Below, piece after piece: positions 7,120 to 7,943 of a DNA stretch of 7,943 nucleotides. Made by a program: the position numbers and the translations under genes. The stretch is taken from the NCBI GenBank assembly GCA_947476515.1, contig CANJQZ010000081.1:1-7943 (forward strand). Direction: 5' to 3'. Position 1 is the stretch's first letter; the number at the start of each line of letters is the position of its first letter. This stretch comes from Flavobacteriales bacterium (GTDB lineage: Bacteria > Bacteroidota > Bacteroidia > Flavobacteriales_D > Crocinitomicaceae). The notes beneath the pieces were generated by a model. It searched no databases. It was not told the origin of the DNA and worked only from the letters and a program-made list of their open reading frames with translations.

Positions 7120-7943
7120 CTACAAATTTTCTATAATAATTTCACATATAGCTTCAGCTGCATGTGCATCTCCATAGAATGGAGGATAAGTGAAATCTTT
7201 TTTAGCCAATAATGCTGCGCTGTGTTGAACAATTAATGCAGTATCTGTTCCAGCTAATAAGGCATTACCATTGTCTACAATTTCTACCCATTCGGTTTGT
7301 TCTCTTAGGATTACGCATGGTTTTTTGAAGAAATAAGCTTCTTTTTGCAATCCACCACTATCGGTAATGATTAATTTAGAGTTTTCTTCCAAAGCTATAA
7401 TATCCAAAAATCCGACTGGATCAATGATTTGAAATAAGGAATTGTTCGCTATTGCTTCTTTCAATTTATGGTCAAGTAATTCCTCCATCTTTTTTCTTGT
7501 TCTAGGATGTAAAGGAAGTACCAGATTTAATCCACTGTCTTTCTGTACCTGTAAAAGTCCATTAAAAATGGAATTAATAGCGGTGGAATGATCTGTATTG
7601 ATATCGCGATGAATGGTACACAAAATATATTGGTCTTTGCTTAGATTTAAAAGCTCAAGTACTCTAGAATTTGACTTTGAGAGTTCAGAGAAATAGATGC
7701 TGTTATCAAACATCACATCACCTGAATGGGTAACAAGAGGCTGATCAATTTGTGCTTTATGTTCTCTCGACATGGAGAAACCTTCCTGAATTAAATTTGC
7801 TATTCCGCTGGCAGTTGGTGTAAAGAGTAGGGTGGACATATGATCACAAGCAATCCTATTAATTTCTTCTGGCATTGCTTTATTAAAACTTCTCAAACCT
7901 GCTTCTACATGAATAAGTGGAATGTGTATTTTAGAAGCAGCTA
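7120..7943 (-). CDS. wecB: Non-hydrolysing UDP-N-acetylglucosamine 2-epimerase family protein (5' partial)
   Basis: The family interconverts UDP-GlcNAc and UDP-ManNAc, or related UDP-sugars, for surface glycans. The frame stays open to the right edge: before the TTG at 7896 the visible residues are AASKIHIPLIHVEAG, which continue directly into LRSFNKAMPEEINR, so that TTG is internal and roughly 90-110 residues lie outside. Family motifs are HVEAGLRS and MPEEINR (the catalytic Glu residues), GDVMFDN, TIHRDIN (catalytic His), LHPRTRKK, and ITDSGGLQKEAYFFKKPCV with LREQTEWVE for nucleotide-sugar binding. The KEAxFFxxPCVxLRxxTEWVE form is closer to WbpI-like UDP-2,3-diacetamido-glucuronate 2-epimerases than to WecB (TERPE), so the exact substrate and the gene symbol are open. 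The late YGDAHAAEAI has Ala where GDG is usual. It is cytoplasmic, and its stop codon is one base before the deacetylase-like ATG. Confidence 0.9.
   Translation of the reverse strand, partial: AASKIHIPLIHVEAGLRSFNKAMPEEINRIACDHMSTLLFTPTASGIANLIQEGFSMSREHKAQIDQPLVTHSGDVMFDNSIYFSELSKSNSRVLELLNLSKDQYILCTIHRDINTDHSTAINSIFNGLLQVQKDSGLNLVLPLHPRTRKKMEELLDHKLKEAIANNSLFQIIDPVGFLDIIALEENSKLIITDSGGLQKEAYFFKKPCVILREQTEWVEIVDNGNALLAGTDTALIVQHSAALLAKKDFTYPPFYGDAHAAEAICEIIIENL

Noticed and set aside
7894..7896. TTG at 7896 as start of the epimerase gene
   Set aside because: It falls inside the conserved HVEAGLRS motif, so it is an internal Leu codon.

Overview
The window comes from an AT-rich genome of a Bacteroidota bacterium. 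The evidence is a secreted repeat protein ending in a type B sorting domain of the type IX secretion system (T9SS), a PorP/SprF-family outer-membrane protein directly behind it, and no clear Shine-Dalgarno sequences. A gliding or surface-adhesive member (Flavobacteriales- or Chitinophagales-like) is plausible, but genus and order cannot be read from the sequence.

Left part (1-4815, plus strand): a very large secreted protein, cut by the left edge, is followed after 4 bases by a PorP/SprF-like gene. The large protein has a beta-propeller-like N-terminal part, Ig-like modules, six SprB-type repeats arranged as three two-repeat units, a PKD-like module and a C-terminal gliding-motility/CHU_C type B sorting domain. 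This is the known substrate-plus-cognate-PorP arrangement of SprB/SprF: the T9SS exports the large protein and the small outer-membrane protein helps deliver or anchor it.

Middle part (4816-5846): a dense non-coding repeat field is followed by a small HUH/Y1 (IS200-like) transposase that resembles REP-associated transposases (RAYTs). The field has seven copies of a 44-50 base unit with a conserved CTCTTGAGCTTGC core and a hairpin. They form two related modules (4877-5106 with four copies, 5146-5316 with three). Each module ends in a second hairpin, TGGCTTTAGCCA. The second module ends only a few bases before the transposase start codon, and an inverted, eroded version of the second hairpin lies at the left edge of the field. 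I consider this repeat-plus-transposase unit the most unusual part of the window.

Right part (5847-7943, minus strand): two tightly coupled genes of surface polysaccharide synthesis, transcribed towards the transposase. Upstream is a non-hydrolysing UDP-GlcNAc 2-epimerase family protein (WecB/WbpI-like), cut by the right edge. One base after its stop codon comes a polysaccharide-deacetylase-like protein of the Bacteroidota type. They are probably the distal end of a capsule, O-antigen or exopolysaccharide operon that continues beyond the window.
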